Source: Novosphingobium sp. UBA6722
GTDB taxonomy: Bacteria; Pseudomonadota; Alphaproteobacteria; Sphingomonadales; Sphingomonadaceae
DNA: 18,506 bases
Assembly (NCBI GenBank): GCA_002454125.1
Contig: DKII01000097.1
Span: 1 to 18,506, forward strand
Direction of reading: 5' to 3'
In this document: one piece after another, positions 1-6,569 of the stretch
Layout of the letters: each line of letters opens with the position of its first letter
Position numbering within the stretch: position 1 is the first letter of the stretch
Program-made: the position numbers and the translations under genes
The notes under the pieces: model-generated
Database searches by the model: none
Told to the model about the DNA's origin: nothing
Seen by the model: only the letters and a program-made list of their open reading frames with translations

Positions 1-1
1 G

Positions 2-343
2 GAAGGGCGCAAGGTGTTCAAGGAAGTCGTGCCGATGGTTGCCAGCATGATTGTCCAGCACGCTGGCGATCTCGGGATCAATCCCGCCGGCCTGCGCCGC
101 TTGTGGCTGCACCAGGCCAATTCGGGCATGAACCGGCTGATCTCGCAGCGCGTGTTGGGCCATGAAGCCAGCGAGGATGAGAGCCCGACGGTGCTCGATA
201 CCTATGGCAACACCTCGAGTGCGGGCTCGATCATCGCCTTCCATCTTCACAATGGCGATCTGGCGGCGGGTGACACCGCGCTGATCTGTTCCTTCGGCGC
301 AGGCTATTCTGCTGGCACCGTCTTCGTGCGCAAGGTAGCCTGA
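2..343 (+). CDS. beta-ketoacyl-ACP synthase III-like protein, C-terminal part (5' end outside window)
   Basis: This is the C-terminal third of a FabH-like thiolase-fold condensing enzyme; the reading frame is open from the window edge. FabH enzymes join an acyl-CoA to malonyl-ACP in the cytoplasm to start or feed fatty-acid synthesis. Two of the three catalytic elements are visible: the His of LHQAN (codon at 110-112) and the Asn of YGNTS (codon at 209-211). The catalytic Cys would lie upstream of the window. The segment after HQAN reads SGMNRLI rather than the classical HQANxRI. That resembles, from memory, the Pseudomonas PA3286-type branch of longer FabH homologues, so the primer may not be acetyl-CoA (inference). 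It ends 3 bases before the psd start, suggesting one transcript with psd and pssA. The family is clear; substrate and exact subfamily are not. Confidence 0.85.
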   Translation, partial: EGRKVFKEVVPMVASMIVQHAGDLGINPAGLRRLWLHQANSGMNRLISQRVLGHEASEDESPTVLDTYGNTSSAGSIIAFHLHNGDLAAGDTALICSFGAGYSAGTVFVRKVA

Positions 344-346
344 CCC

Positions 347-1096
347 ATGGCCAACGAAATTCTCGACAACCGCGGACGCGGCGAAGCCACCTGGCAGTGG
401 CCGCGGATCCACCCCGAAGCGCACAAGTTTGCGGCGATTGCCGGGATTGCCAGCGCCGCCGCCGCCTTCTTCGCCTGGGAGACGCTGGCCTGGCCACTGG
501 GCTTCCTGGTGCTGGGGATCTGCGCCTTCTTCCGCGATCCGGTCCGCGTCACCCCGCAGGAGGACCGCTTCATTGTCGCCCCGGCCGATGGCCTGGTCAC
601 GCTGATCCAGCAGGTCGAGCCGCCGCGCGAGCTGGTGATGGACGATGGCAGCGGCACCAAGGGCCTGGTGCCTGGTCTGGTCACCCGCATCTCGATCTTC
701 ATGTCGGTGTTCGATGTCCACATCAACCGCGCCCCGATCGGCGGCACGGTGCGCCGCGTAGTCTACATGCCGGGCAAGTTCATGAACGCCGATCTCGACA
801 AGGCGAGCGAAGAGAATGAGCGCCAGCACATCCTGATTGAACGTGGGGACGGGGTGGCGATCGGCTTTACCCAGATTGCCGGGCTGGTGGCGCGGCGGAT
901 CGTTCCCTTCGTCAAGCCGGGTGACATGCTGGCCGTGGGCCAGCGCGTCGGCCTGATCCGCTTTGGCAGCCGGGTCGACGTGTACCTGCCGGCCGGGACC
1001 GAGCCGCGGGTGCTGCTCGGCCAGAAGATCGTCGCCGGGGAAACCGTGCTGGCGGAACTCGGCCAGACCTTGCTTATCGAGGGCATCAGCCAGTGA
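347..1096 (+). CDS. psd: phosphatidylserine decarboxylase proenzyme, short (AsD-like) type
   Basis: The enzyme decarboxylates phosphatidylserine to phosphatidylethanolamine at the inner membrane, using a pyruvoyl group made by self-cleavage. The 249-residue protein has a hydrophobic N-terminal hairpin (about residues 28-62). Its elements of the self-cleavage triad are Asp81 (APADG), His125 (FDVHINR) and Ser208. The cleavage site is Gly207-Ser208 in RFGSR, where the classical bacterial enzyme has LGST. The length and the GS site fit the shorter family found in alphaproteobacteria and archaea. The ATG lies 3 bases after the previous stop, with a purine-rich AAGG-type site inside the end of that gene. 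Its stop overlaps the pssA start by 4 bases (GTGA). The two successive steps of phosphatidylethanolamine synthesis are thus translationally coupled, although in reverse order to the pathway. Confidence 0.95.
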   Translation: MANEILDNRGRGEATWQWPRIHPEAHKFAAIAGIASAAAAFFAWETLAWPLGFLVLGICAFFRDPVRVTPQEDRFIVAPADGLVTLIQQVEPPRELVMDDGSGTKGLVPGLVTRISIFMSVFDVHINRAPIGGTVRRVVYMPGKFMNADLDKASEENERQHILIERGDGVAIGFTQIAGLVARRIVPFVKPGDMLAVGQRVGLIRFGSRVDVYLPAGTEPRVLLGQKIVAGETVLAELGQTLLIEGISQ

Positions 1097-1878
1097 CCGA
1101 CCCCACCCTGCGCGGGGGGCTGACGTTGCGGGCCATGGTGCCCAACGCGATTACCGCTGCTGCGCTGTGCATGGGGCTGACCGGGATCCGCTTCGCCATC
1201 ACGGGCGAGTGGGAGAAGGCGATCCTGGCGGTCACCGTGGCTGGGGTGCTCGACGGGATCGACGGGCGGATTGCCCGGCTGCTGAAAGCGCAATCGCGCT
1301 TCGGCGCCGAGCTTGATAGCCTGGCTGACAATGTCTCCTTTGGGGTTGCCCCGGCACTGATCCTGTTCCTGTGGTCGCTGCAGGACCTGCCGCGGCTCGG
1401 CTGGTTTGCGGCGCTGGCCTTTGCGATCGGCTGCGCGCTGCGGCTCGCGCGTTTCAATGCCCGGATCGACATGGCGGACGAGCCGCGCAAGGCCGCTGGT
1501 TTCCTGACCGGTGTGCCCGCTCCGGTCGGGGCCGGGCTCGCCATGCTGCCCATGTATCTCTGGATTGCTACCGGCCGTCCGGAAGTGCGCGACCCGCTGG
1601 TCGTTGGCGGCTGGCTGGTCTTTGTCGGCTTCCTGCTGATCTCGGCCGTGCCGACATTGACCTGGGGTCGGCTGCGGCCGCGCCGCTCGGTCCGCCTTGA
1701 GCTGCTGGCGCTGTTCGGGCTGGTCGGTGCAGCCTTGTTGACCGAGCCGTGGTGGACGCTGGTCGGGATCTGTGTGGTCTACCTGGCGCTGATGCCGGTG
1801 GGCATGATGATCTATGCCCGGGTCAAGCGGCAGCGCGCAGCGGCGGCTGAACCCGTGTCGGAGCCGCCTTCGGCCTGA
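1093..1878 (+). CDS. pssA: CDP-diacylglycerol--serine O-phosphatidyltransferase
   Basis: The enzyme condenses CDP-diacylglycerol with serine to give phosphatidylserine, the substrate of the Psd encoded just upstream. The 261-residue, strongly hydrophobic integral membrane protein carries a complete CDP-alcohol phosphotransferase motif. This comprises Asp57-Gly58, Ala61-Arg62, Gly71, Asp75 and Asp79, with the standard spacing DGxxAR(x8)GxxxDxxxD. Several membrane segments follow, and the C-terminus is a basic, Ala-rich tail (RVKRQRAAAAE). The GTG start overlaps the psd stop by 4 bases. The last 56 bases overlap the 3' end of a convergent small gene on the other strand. CdsA, encoded at 7803-8480, would supply the CDP-diacylglycerol. 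Confidence 0.95.
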   Translation: MTDPTLRGGLTLRAMVPNAITAAALCMGLTGIRFAITGEWEKAILAVTVAGVLDGIDGRIARLLKAQSRFGAELDSLADNVSFGVAPALILFLWSLQDLPRLGWFAALAFAIGCALRLARFNARIDMADEPRKAAGFLTGVPAPVGAGLAMLPMYLWIATGRPEVRDPLVVGGWLVFVGFLLISAVPTLTWGRLRPRRSVRLELLALFGLVGAALLTEPWWTLVGICVVYLALMPVGMMIYARVKRQRAAAAEPVSEPPSA

Positions 1879-2074
1879 CCGGCAGGGCGATGACCCGGCC
1901 GCCGGGCTTCGCGCCATACTGCACGATCCGGAACCGCACTTCGCGGGTCTGCGGGCATTCCAGCCATTCTCGGCGCGCGCCCAGCGCGGCCTGTCCGTAA
2001 CGCTGCCAGGTGGTGGCAATGGCGCCCGAGGCGAGGGCGAGGACGGTGGTGGCCAGAACCAGAAGCGCGATCAT
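1823..2074 (-). CDS. small predicted membrane-anchored protein, unknown function, putatively SOS-controlled
   Basis: I do not recognise a named family; the function is unknown. The 83-residue protein begins with an uncleaved-looking hydrophobic segment (residues 1-21, then TTWQRY). A soluble part follows with a single Cys in WLECPQTREV and a basic, Pro-rich tail. A good Shine-Dalgarno site (AAGGAA, 2082-2087) stands 7 bases before the ATG, and a TTGACA promoter with an embedded LexA box lies about 95 bases upstream. Together these support a real gene. It is convergent with pssA and overlaps its last 56 bases. A DNA-damage-induced small membrane protein would be in keeping with alphaproteobacterial SOS proteins such as Caulobacter SidA, but there is no sequence likeness to SidA and that role is speculation. 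Confidence 0.7.
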   Translation of the reverse strand: MIALLVLATTVLALASGAIATTWQRYGQAALGARREWLECPQTREVRFRIVQYGAKPGGRVIALPVRPKAAPTRVQPPLRAAA

Positions 2075-2167
2075 CGTGTCGTTCCTTTGCTTCAGGACGG
2101 GTATTGTCCTGTGGACTGCCTGTTGATAACCATGTGGAAGAACAGCGGCTGTTCCTCGATGAGTCGC

Positions 2168-2196
2168 AATGTTCCTGTTTTGTTCTATCCTGTCAA
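2168..2196 (-). promoter_or_regulatory. putative LexA-repressed promoter of the small membrane protein
   Basis: On the - strand a perfect -35 hexamer TTGACA (2191-2196) is followed 17 bases later by a weak -10, AACATT (2168-2173). A perfect alphaproteobacterial LexA operator lies at 2171-2185. It reads GTTC-CTGTTTT-GTTC on the + strand, that is GAAC-N7-GAAC on the - strand. It fills the spacer and overlaps the -10, which is the classical repressor position. A further GTTC lies at 2151-2154. Transcription would start near 2161 and read into the gene ending at 1823. Nothing equally promoter-like faces rpsB here. Confidence 0.6.
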
Positions 2197-2314
2197 GCGG
2201 GTTTTTTGGCGCCGTTGCGTGCCCTTTCGCTTTTTGGCTGGATTCTGCCGAAAGCTGCCGCTAAGGGCGGCCCCGTCCGATCCGGGGATTCCCTCCGGTG
2301 ACGGCAAATCCACA

Positions 2315-2389
2315 TGGAAAGCGCACATACCGGTTCCGCAGCGGGAGCTCCGCACGGTCCCAGCTTTCCAGAGGCAGTAAACCGGAAAG
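2315..2389 (+). promoter_or_regulatory. structured 5' leader of rpsB with two alternative pairings
   Basis: The last ~85 bases before rpsB contain nested complementary pieces. TGGAAAGC (2315-2322) pairs with GCTTTCCA (2363-2370). Inside it, ACCG (2329-2332) pairs with CGGT (2355-2358) and GCGG (2341-2344) pairs with CCGC (2350-2353). The same CTTTCC (2364-2369) can instead pair with GGAAAG (2384-2389), which covers part of the rpsB ribosome-binding site AAAGGA (2386-2391). The two folds exclude each other, so this could be a translational switch. Autoregulation by S2 is known in E. coli; its presence here is inference. The rest of 2197-2314 shows only short GC-rich inverted repeats. Confidence 0.45.
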
Positions 2390-2398
2390 GAATTACCT

Positions 2399-3196
2399 AT
2401 GGCGGCTCCCGTCGTCACCATGCAGCAATTGATCGAGGCCGGCGCCCACTTCGGCCACCAGACCCACCGCTGGAACCCGCGGATGAAGCCGTACATCTTC
2501 GGCGCCCGCAACGGCATCCACATCCTTGACCTGTCGCAGACCGTGCCGCTGATGGCCCGCGCGCTCGACTTCGTTTCCGCCACGGTCCAGGCCGGCGGCA
2601 AGGTGCTGTTCGTCGGCACCAAGCGCCAGGCGCAGGAACCGATCGCCCAGGCCGCTCGCGCTTCGGGTCAGCACTATGTCAACCACCGCTGGCTGGGCGG
2701 CATGCTCACCAACTGGAAGACCATCTCGGGCTCGATCAAGCGCTTCAAGGCGCTGGAAGAGCAGCTGTCGGGCGACACCACCGGCCTGACCAAGAAGGAA
2801 GTGCTCCAGCTGACGCGTGAGCGTGACAAGTTCGAACTGTCGCTCGGCGGCATTCGCGACATGGGCGGTATCCCGGACGTGATGTTCGTGATCGACGCCA
2901 ACAAGGAAGAGCTGGCAATCAAGGAAGCCAACGTCCTGGGTATCCCGGTCGTCGCGATCCTCGATTCGAACGTCTCGCCCGATGGCATCGCCTTCCCGAT
3001 CCCGGCCAACGATGACGCCAGCCGCGCCATCCGCCTCTACTGCGAAGCCGTTGCCGCTGCTGCCACCAAGGGCCGCCGCGAAGGCGTCGTGGATTCGGGC
3101 GTCGATGTCGGTGCGCTGGAAGAAGCCCCGGTTGAAGAAGCCGTGGTCGAAGTCGCTGCCGAAGCTGCTGCTGAAGAAGCTTCGACCGAAGCCTGA
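2399..3196 (+). CDS. rpsB: 30S ribosomal protein S2
   Basis: S2 binds late to the 30S subunit near the 16S rRNA head-body junction and is needed for S1 docking. The protein has the family start LIEAGAHFGHQTHRWNP and the conserved MKPYIFGARNGIHILDL segment. It also has the RWLGGMLTNW and GGIRDMGGIPD motifs and the later IPVVAILDSN block. At 265 residues it is longer than E. coli S2. The extra length is a C-terminal acidic Ala/Glu tail from about residue 235, a common alphaproteobacterial feature. The ATG at 2399 is set by AAAGGA 7 bases upstream. The tsf gene follows after 89 bases, the usual S2/EF-Ts pair. Confidence 0.98.
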   Translation: MAAPVVTMQQLIEAGAHFGHQTHRWNPRMKPYIFGARNGIHILDLSQTVPLMARALDFVSATVQAGGKVLFVGTKRQAQEPIAQAARASGQHYVNHRWLGGMLTNWKTISGSIKRFKALEEQLSGDTTGLTKKEVLQLTRERDKFELSLGGIRDMGGIPDVMFVIDANKEELAIKEANVLGIPVVAILDSNVSPDGIAFPIPANDDASRAIRLYCEAVAAAATKGRREGVVDSGVDVGALEEAPVEEAVVEVAAEAAAEEASTEA

Positions 3197-3234
3197 TCCC
3201 TTCGGGTTCAGCTTCAGTCACAAACCTGTAGCGT

Positions 3235-3255
3235 GCCGGGGCCAATGGTCCCGGC
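3235..3255 (+). promoter_or_regulatory. hairpin between rpsB and tsf
   Basis: GCCGGGG (3235-3241) pairs with TCCCGGC (3249-3255) around a CCAATGG loop, with one G-U pair. No T-run follows, so it is not a typical intrinsic terminator. It may slow transcription or protect the rpsB message end; this is inference from position and stem strength. Confidence 0.35.
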
Positions 3256-3285
3256 CGCCAGTTCCATTCAAGAAGGACCAGTTCA

Positions 3286-4212
3286 ATGGCTTACACCGCC
3301 ACTGACGTGAAGAACCTGCGCGAGCGCACCGGCGCCGGCATGATGGATTGCAAGAAGGCAATGGACGAAACCGGCGGCGACATGGAAGCCGCGGTCGATT
3401 TGCTGCGCGCCAAGGGCCTCGCGGCCGTCGCCAAGAAGTCCAGCCGCACCGCGGCTGAGGGCCTGGTTGGCGTGGCCGTTTCGGGCACCAAGGGCGTTGC
3501 GGTCGAGGTTAACTCTGAAACCGACTTCGTTGCCAAGAACGACCAGTTCCAGGACTTCGTGCGCAAGACCACCGAAGCCGCCCTGGGCCTGGGCAGCGAC
3601 GATGTCGAAGCGCTCAAGGCTGCGGCCTATCCGGGCGGCGGCACCGTGGGTGACACGCTGACCAACAACGTTGCTACCATCGGTGAGAACCAGCAGGTCC
3701 GCCGCATGAAGACCGTTTCGGTCAGCAGCGGTCTGGTCGTGCCCTACATGCACAACGCCGCTGCGCCGATGCTCGGCAAGATCGGCGTGCTGGTTGCGCT
3801 GGAATCGGAAGCCGGTGCCGACGTGCTCGAGCCGCTGGGCAAGCAGATCGCCATGCACATCGCCGCGGCTTTCCCGCTGGCGCTGAACGCGGATGACCTC
3901 GATGCCGAAATGATCGCCCGCGAACGCAAGATCGCGGCTGAAAAGGCTGCCGAATCGGGCAAGCCGGCTGAAGTCCAGGCCAAGATGGTCGATGGCGCGG
4001 TCGCCAAGTTCGCCAAGGACAACGCGCTGCTCAGCCAGCTGTTCGTGATGGACAACAAGACCCCGGTCGCCCAGGTCGTCGAACAGGCTGGCAAGGCCGC
4101 CGGCACCAAGATCGTGCTGAAGGACTATGTCCGCTTCCAGCTCGGCGAAGGCATCGAGAAGGAAGTCACCGACTTCGCGGCCGAAGTGGCCGCTGCTGCC
4201 GGTCTGAACTAA
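3286..4212 (+). CDS. tsf: translation elongation factor Ts
   Basis: EF-Ts is the guanine-nucleotide exchange factor that recycles EF-Tu from GDP to GTP form in the cytoplasm. The 308-residue protein has the N-terminal UBA-like domain with the LRERTGAGMMDCKKA signature (residues 11-25). The core signature TDFVAKN lies at residues 79-85; its Asp80-Phe81 insert near the EF-Tu nucleotide site. Two core subdomains follow. The length is normal for alphaproteobacteria. The ATG is placed by AAGGA (3273-3277) 8 bases upstream. It is the last gene of the rpsB-tsf unit, since a strong intrinsic terminator lies 36 bases past the stop. Confidence 0.98.
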   Translation: MAYTATDVKNLRERTGAGMMDCKKAMDETGGDMEAAVDLLRAKGLAAVAKKSSRTAAEGLVGVAVSGTKGVAVEVNSETDFVAKNDQFQDFVRKTTEAALGLGSDDVEALKAAAYPGGGTVGDTLTNNVATIGENQQVRRMKTVSVSSGLVVPYMHNAAAPMLGKIGVLVALESEAGADVLEPLGKQIAMHIAAAFPLALNADDLDAEMIARERKIAAEKAAESGKPAEVQAKMVDGAVAKFAKDNALLSQLFVMDNKTPVAQVVEQAGKAAGTKIVLKDYVRFQLGEGIEKEVTDFAAEVAAAAGLN

Positions 4213-4247
4213 GCTTCTTCCCGGCTTGCCGGGGAGCGCAAACAGCA

Positions 4248-4275
4248 AGGGCTCGCCTTCGGGCGGGCCCTTTTT
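4248..4275 (+). terminator. Rho-independent terminator after tsf
   Basis: A 10-bp stem, AGGGCTCGCC (4248-4257) with GGCGGGCCCT (4262-4271) and one G-U pair, is closed by a TTCG tetraloop and followed by a run of T (4271-4275). A smaller hairpin, CCCGG-CTTG-CCGGG, precedes it at 4220-4233. This cleanly ends the rpsB-tsf transcript and separates it from the genes placed before pyrH. Confidence 0.9.
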
Positions 4276-4347
4276 GCTTGTCCGCGGTTGACGCGGGGGG
4301 CACCCGCGCGCCATCAGCGCCGCAAAGCGAAACAGGGAGATCACTTC

Positions 4348-5364
4348 ATGCAGACCCGCCGCCTCGGCAAATCGGCCATTACCGTCACCGACATCTGCAT
4401 GGGGACCATGACCTTCGGCAGCCAGACCGACGAGGCCGATGCGCACCGTATCCTCGATCGCTGCTTTGATTTCGGGATCAATTTCTATGACACTGCCGAG
4501 GGTTATCCGGTGCCGCCCGATCCCAAGTGGGTGGGGCGGACCGAGGAGATCGTCGGTCGCTGGATGAAGACCAAGCCGCGCGATGCGATCATCATGGCGA
4601 CCAAGGTTTCCGGTCCCAGCCACGTCTGGTTCCGCAGCCCCAAGCGTTCGGGCATGACCGCGCTCGACCGCCGCAACATCATCACCGCGGTGGAAGACAG
4701 CCTGCGCAAGCTGCAGACCGACTACATCGATCTCTACCAGACCCACTGGCCCGATCACGACACGTCCTATGACGAGACCATGGAAGTGCTCGACGAACTG
4801 GTGCGCGAGGGCAAGGTACGGGTCACCGGCTGCTCGAACGAAACCTCGTGGGGCCTGATGAAGTCGATCGCGGCAGCGGAGCGGCTTGGCACGGTCCGCT
4901 ACCAGACGATCCAGAACAACTTCAGCCTCAACAACCGCCGCTTCGAGGATGAGCTGGCCCAGGTCTGCCGCAAGGAAGGAGTCAGCCTGATCCCCTATTC
5001 GCCGATCGCCGGCGGGGTGCTTAGTGGCAAGTACCAGGCCGGTGCGCGGCCCGATGGCGCGCGCTTCTCGCGCTATCTCGGCATGGAAGGGCGCCAGCAG
5101 GTCATGGCCAAGCGCTTCGTCAACGAACGCTCGCTCGCTTCGACCGAGCGGTTCATGGCGATTGCCGCCGAAGCTGGCATCAGCCCGACCACCCTGGCAG
5201 TGGCCTGGTCCAAGCAGCACGATTTCGTCGCCTCGACCATCGTTGGCGTTACCCGCGAGGACCAGCTGGAGGACATCTTTGCCGCCGGTGACCTGATCCT
5301 GTCGGACGAGGTGATGAAGGCAATCGACAAGGTTTCGAAGGAAATCCGTTATCCCATGGGGTGA
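4348..5364 (+). CDS. aldo/keto reductase, Tas-like
   Basis: This is a cytoplasmic NADP(H)-dependent aldo/keto reductase with a TIM-barrel fold; the substrate is unknown. The catalytic tetrad is complete: Asp48, Tyr53, Lys86 and His133. The segments GTMTFGSQTDEADAH, AEGYPVPPDP and DYIDLYQTHWP strongly resemble E. coli Tas. Further C-terminal cofactor-side segments (IVGVTREDQLEDI) are present. The chosen ATG at 4348 has AGGGAGA (4334-4340) 7 bases upstream and begins at the expected family start (MQTRRLGKSAITVT). The frame is open 20 codons further back, but that stretch lies close to the tsf terminator and looks unlike the family. The 338-residue length is normal. The gene sits between tsf and pyrH, which are usually neighbours, and needs its own promoter; none is obvious. 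Confidence 0.93.
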   Translation: MQTRRLGKSAITVTDICMGTMTFGSQTDEADAHRILDRCFDFGINFYDTAEGYPVPPDPKWVGRTEEIVGRWMKTKPRDAIIMATKVSGPSHVWFRSPKRSGMTALDRRNIITAVEDSLRKLQTDYIDLYQTHWPDHDTSYDETMEVLDELVREGKVRVTGCSNETSWGLMKSIAAAERLGTVRYQTIQNNFSLNNRRFEDELAQVCRKEGVSLIPYSPIAGGVLSGKYQAGARPDGARFSRYLGMEGRQQVMAKRFVNERSLASTERFMAIAAEAGISPTTLAVAWSKQHDFVASTIVGVTREDQLEDIFAAGDLILSDEVMKAIDKVSKEIRYPMG

Positions 5365-5416
5365 GGTGCGGCGGTAATCTGGTTGACCGTGGGAATTCCG
5401 ACGTCAAACCAGCGGG

Positions 5417-5746
5417 ATGCGCAAAATCCTTTTCGTCTGTAGCCAGAATCGCCTGCGCAGTCCGACGGCTGAGCAGGTGTTTTCTTCTTATCCTGGGGTC
5501 GAAGTCGCTTCGGCCGGGACCAATAACGATGCTGAGGTTCCGCTTACCGGCGAGTTGGTCCGGTGGGCAGACATCATCTTCGTGATGGAAAAGGCCCATC
5601 GCAACAAGGTGCAGAAAAAGCATCGGGCCGATCTGCAATCTGCTCGCCTGGTCTGTCTCGATATTCCGGACGACTATGATTTCATGGATGAAGACCTGGT
5701 CCGCCTGCTCAAGGCCAAGGTCACTCGGTACCTGCCATCATCCTGA
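5417..5746 (+). CDS. small low-molecular-weight protein-tyrosine-phosphatase-like protein (COG4551-like)
   Basis: The 109-residue protein has a phosphatase-loop signature at its N-terminus, Cys8-x5-Arg14 followed by Ser-Pro (VCSQNRLRSPTAEQ). This matches the low-molecular-weight tyrosine phosphatase fold. It is shorter than the classical enzymes (about 150 residues), and the loop lacks the usual glycine-rich CxGNxCRS form. The later DIPDDYDFMDEDL segment takes the place of the usual acidic DP motif. It fits the poorly studied predicted phosphatase group of COG4551; activity is unproven. Third codon positions are visibly richer in A/T than in neighbouring genes, so transfer or weak expression is possible. 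No strong Shine-Dalgarno site precedes the ATG. An imperfect inverted repeat (5379-5387 with 5403-5412) lies just upstream. Confidence 0.75.
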   Translation: MRKILFVCSQNRLRSPTAEQVFSSYPGVEVASAGTNNDAEVPLTGELVRWADIIFVMEKAHRNKVQKKHRADLQSARLVCLDIPDDYDFMDEDLVRLLKAKVTRYLPSS

Positions 5747-5781
5747 CTGGGCATAGGTGGCTGCTTAGCGCAACCTCCCGG

Positions 5782-5809
5782 CTTGGCTTTGGCCGGTCCT
5801 CGGTATAAG
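5782..5809 (+). promoter_or_regulatory. possible pyrH promoter
   Basis: A -10-like TATAAG (5804-5809) follows a CTTGGC hexamer (5782-5787) with a 16-base spacer, about 25 bases before the chosen pyrH start. Having two extra genes between the tsf terminator and pyrH makes a local promoter likely. The -35 match is poor. Confidence 0.35.
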
Positions 5810-5833
5810 GCCGCGCAAACCCCAGTGAGAGCG

Positions 5834-6565
5834 ATGTCCAAGCCCATGTCCCAGCCCCGCTACAAGCGTGTCCTCCTGAAACTCTCGGGCGAAGTGCTGA
5901 TGGGGCAGCAGCAGTTCGGGATCGATCCCGAATTCGTGGCCGAACTTGCCGCAGAGGTGAAGGCGGCCAAGGAATCGGGCCTTGAGATCTGCCTGGTGAT
6001 TGGCGGCGGCAATATCTTCCGCGGCATGGCCGGGGCGGCCAAGGGGATGGACCGGGCTCAGGCTGATTACATGGGCATGCTCGCCACGGTGATGAATGCG
6101 CTGGCCATGCAGAACGCGCTGGAGCAGCTCGGTGTGCCGACCCGCGTCCAGTCCGCGATCGAGATGGACAAGGTCTGCGAACCCGTCATCCGCCGCCGCG
6201 CCGAACGGCATCTGGAAAAGGGCCGGGTCGTGATCTTCGCCGCCGGTGTCGGCGCACCCTATTTCACCACCGATTCCGGTGCCGCCCTGCGCGCCGCCGA
6301 GATGAAGTGCGATGCCCTGCTCAAGGGCACATCGGTTGACGGGATCTATGATAGCGATCCCAAGACCAATCCAGGCGCAAAGCGTTACGATACCGTGGAT
6401 TACGACACGGTTCTGGCAGAAAACCTGAAGGTCATGGATGCCAGCGCGGTGGCGCTGTGCCGTGACAACAACATTCCCATCGTCGTCTTCTCGATCCGCG
6501 AACAGGGCAACCTGGCCAAGGTGCTGGCGGGGCAGGGGACGCAGACAATCGTGAAGAAGGGTTAG
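5834..6565 (+). CDS. pyrH: UMP kinase
   Basis: PyrH phosphorylates UMP to UDP with ATP and supplies all pyrimidine nucleotides; it is a hexameric amino-acid-kinase-fold enzyme. Visible motifs are the phosphate-binding KLSGE (residues 16-20) and GGGNIFRG (57-64). Also present are the UMP-site region around Asp78 (ADYMGMLATVMNALAM), GAPYFTTDSGA (140-150) and the nucleotide-site DGIYDSDP. The length of 243 residues is normal. The frame is open 17 codons further upstream, but that part covers the putative -10 box. The ATG at 5834 or the in-frame ATG at 5846 gives the usual family N-terminus; I chose 5834, and the ribosome-binding site is weak for both. The frr gene starts 4 bases after the stop. 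Confidence 0.96.
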   Translation: MSKPMSQPRYKRVLLKLSGEVLMGQQQFGIDPEFVAELAAEVKAAKESGLEICLVIGGGNIFRGMAGAAKGMDRAQADYMGMLATVMNALAMQNALEQLGVPTRVQSAIEMDKVCEPVIRRRAERHLEKGRVVIFAAGVGAPYFTTDSGAALRAAEMKCDALLKGTSVDGIYDSDPKTNPGAKRYDTVDYDTVLAENLKVMDASAVALCRDNNIPIVVFSIREQGNLAKVLAGQGTQTIVKKG

Positions 6566-6569
6566 AACC

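Noticed and set aside
763..2019. 418-codon open frame on the - strand across psd and pssA
   Set aside because: Low-complexity Arg/Pro/Gln/His composition typical of an antisense frame in GC-rich DNA. It overlaps the better supported 83-residue gene in another frame.
2121..2129. DnaA-box-like TTATCAACA on the - strand
   Set aside because: One mismatch to TTATCCACA and a single copy, with no A/T-rich unwinding region or origin genes nearby.
2104..2301. 65-codon + strand frame before rpsB
   Set aside because: Lies over the LexA box region and lacks a good ribosome-binding site. The putative promoter here faces the other way.
3283..5220. 645-codon open frame on the - strand across tsf and the aldo/keto reductase
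   Set aside because: Antisense to two clear genes and to a strong terminator. It shows no family motifs and is a normal by-product of high-GC codon bias.
5379..5412. Inverted repeat (CTGGTTGAC / GTCAAACCAG) before the phosphatase-like gene as terminator or operator
   Set aside because: Contains a bulge and has no T-run. Kept only as a remark in the gene entry because nothing supports a specific role.
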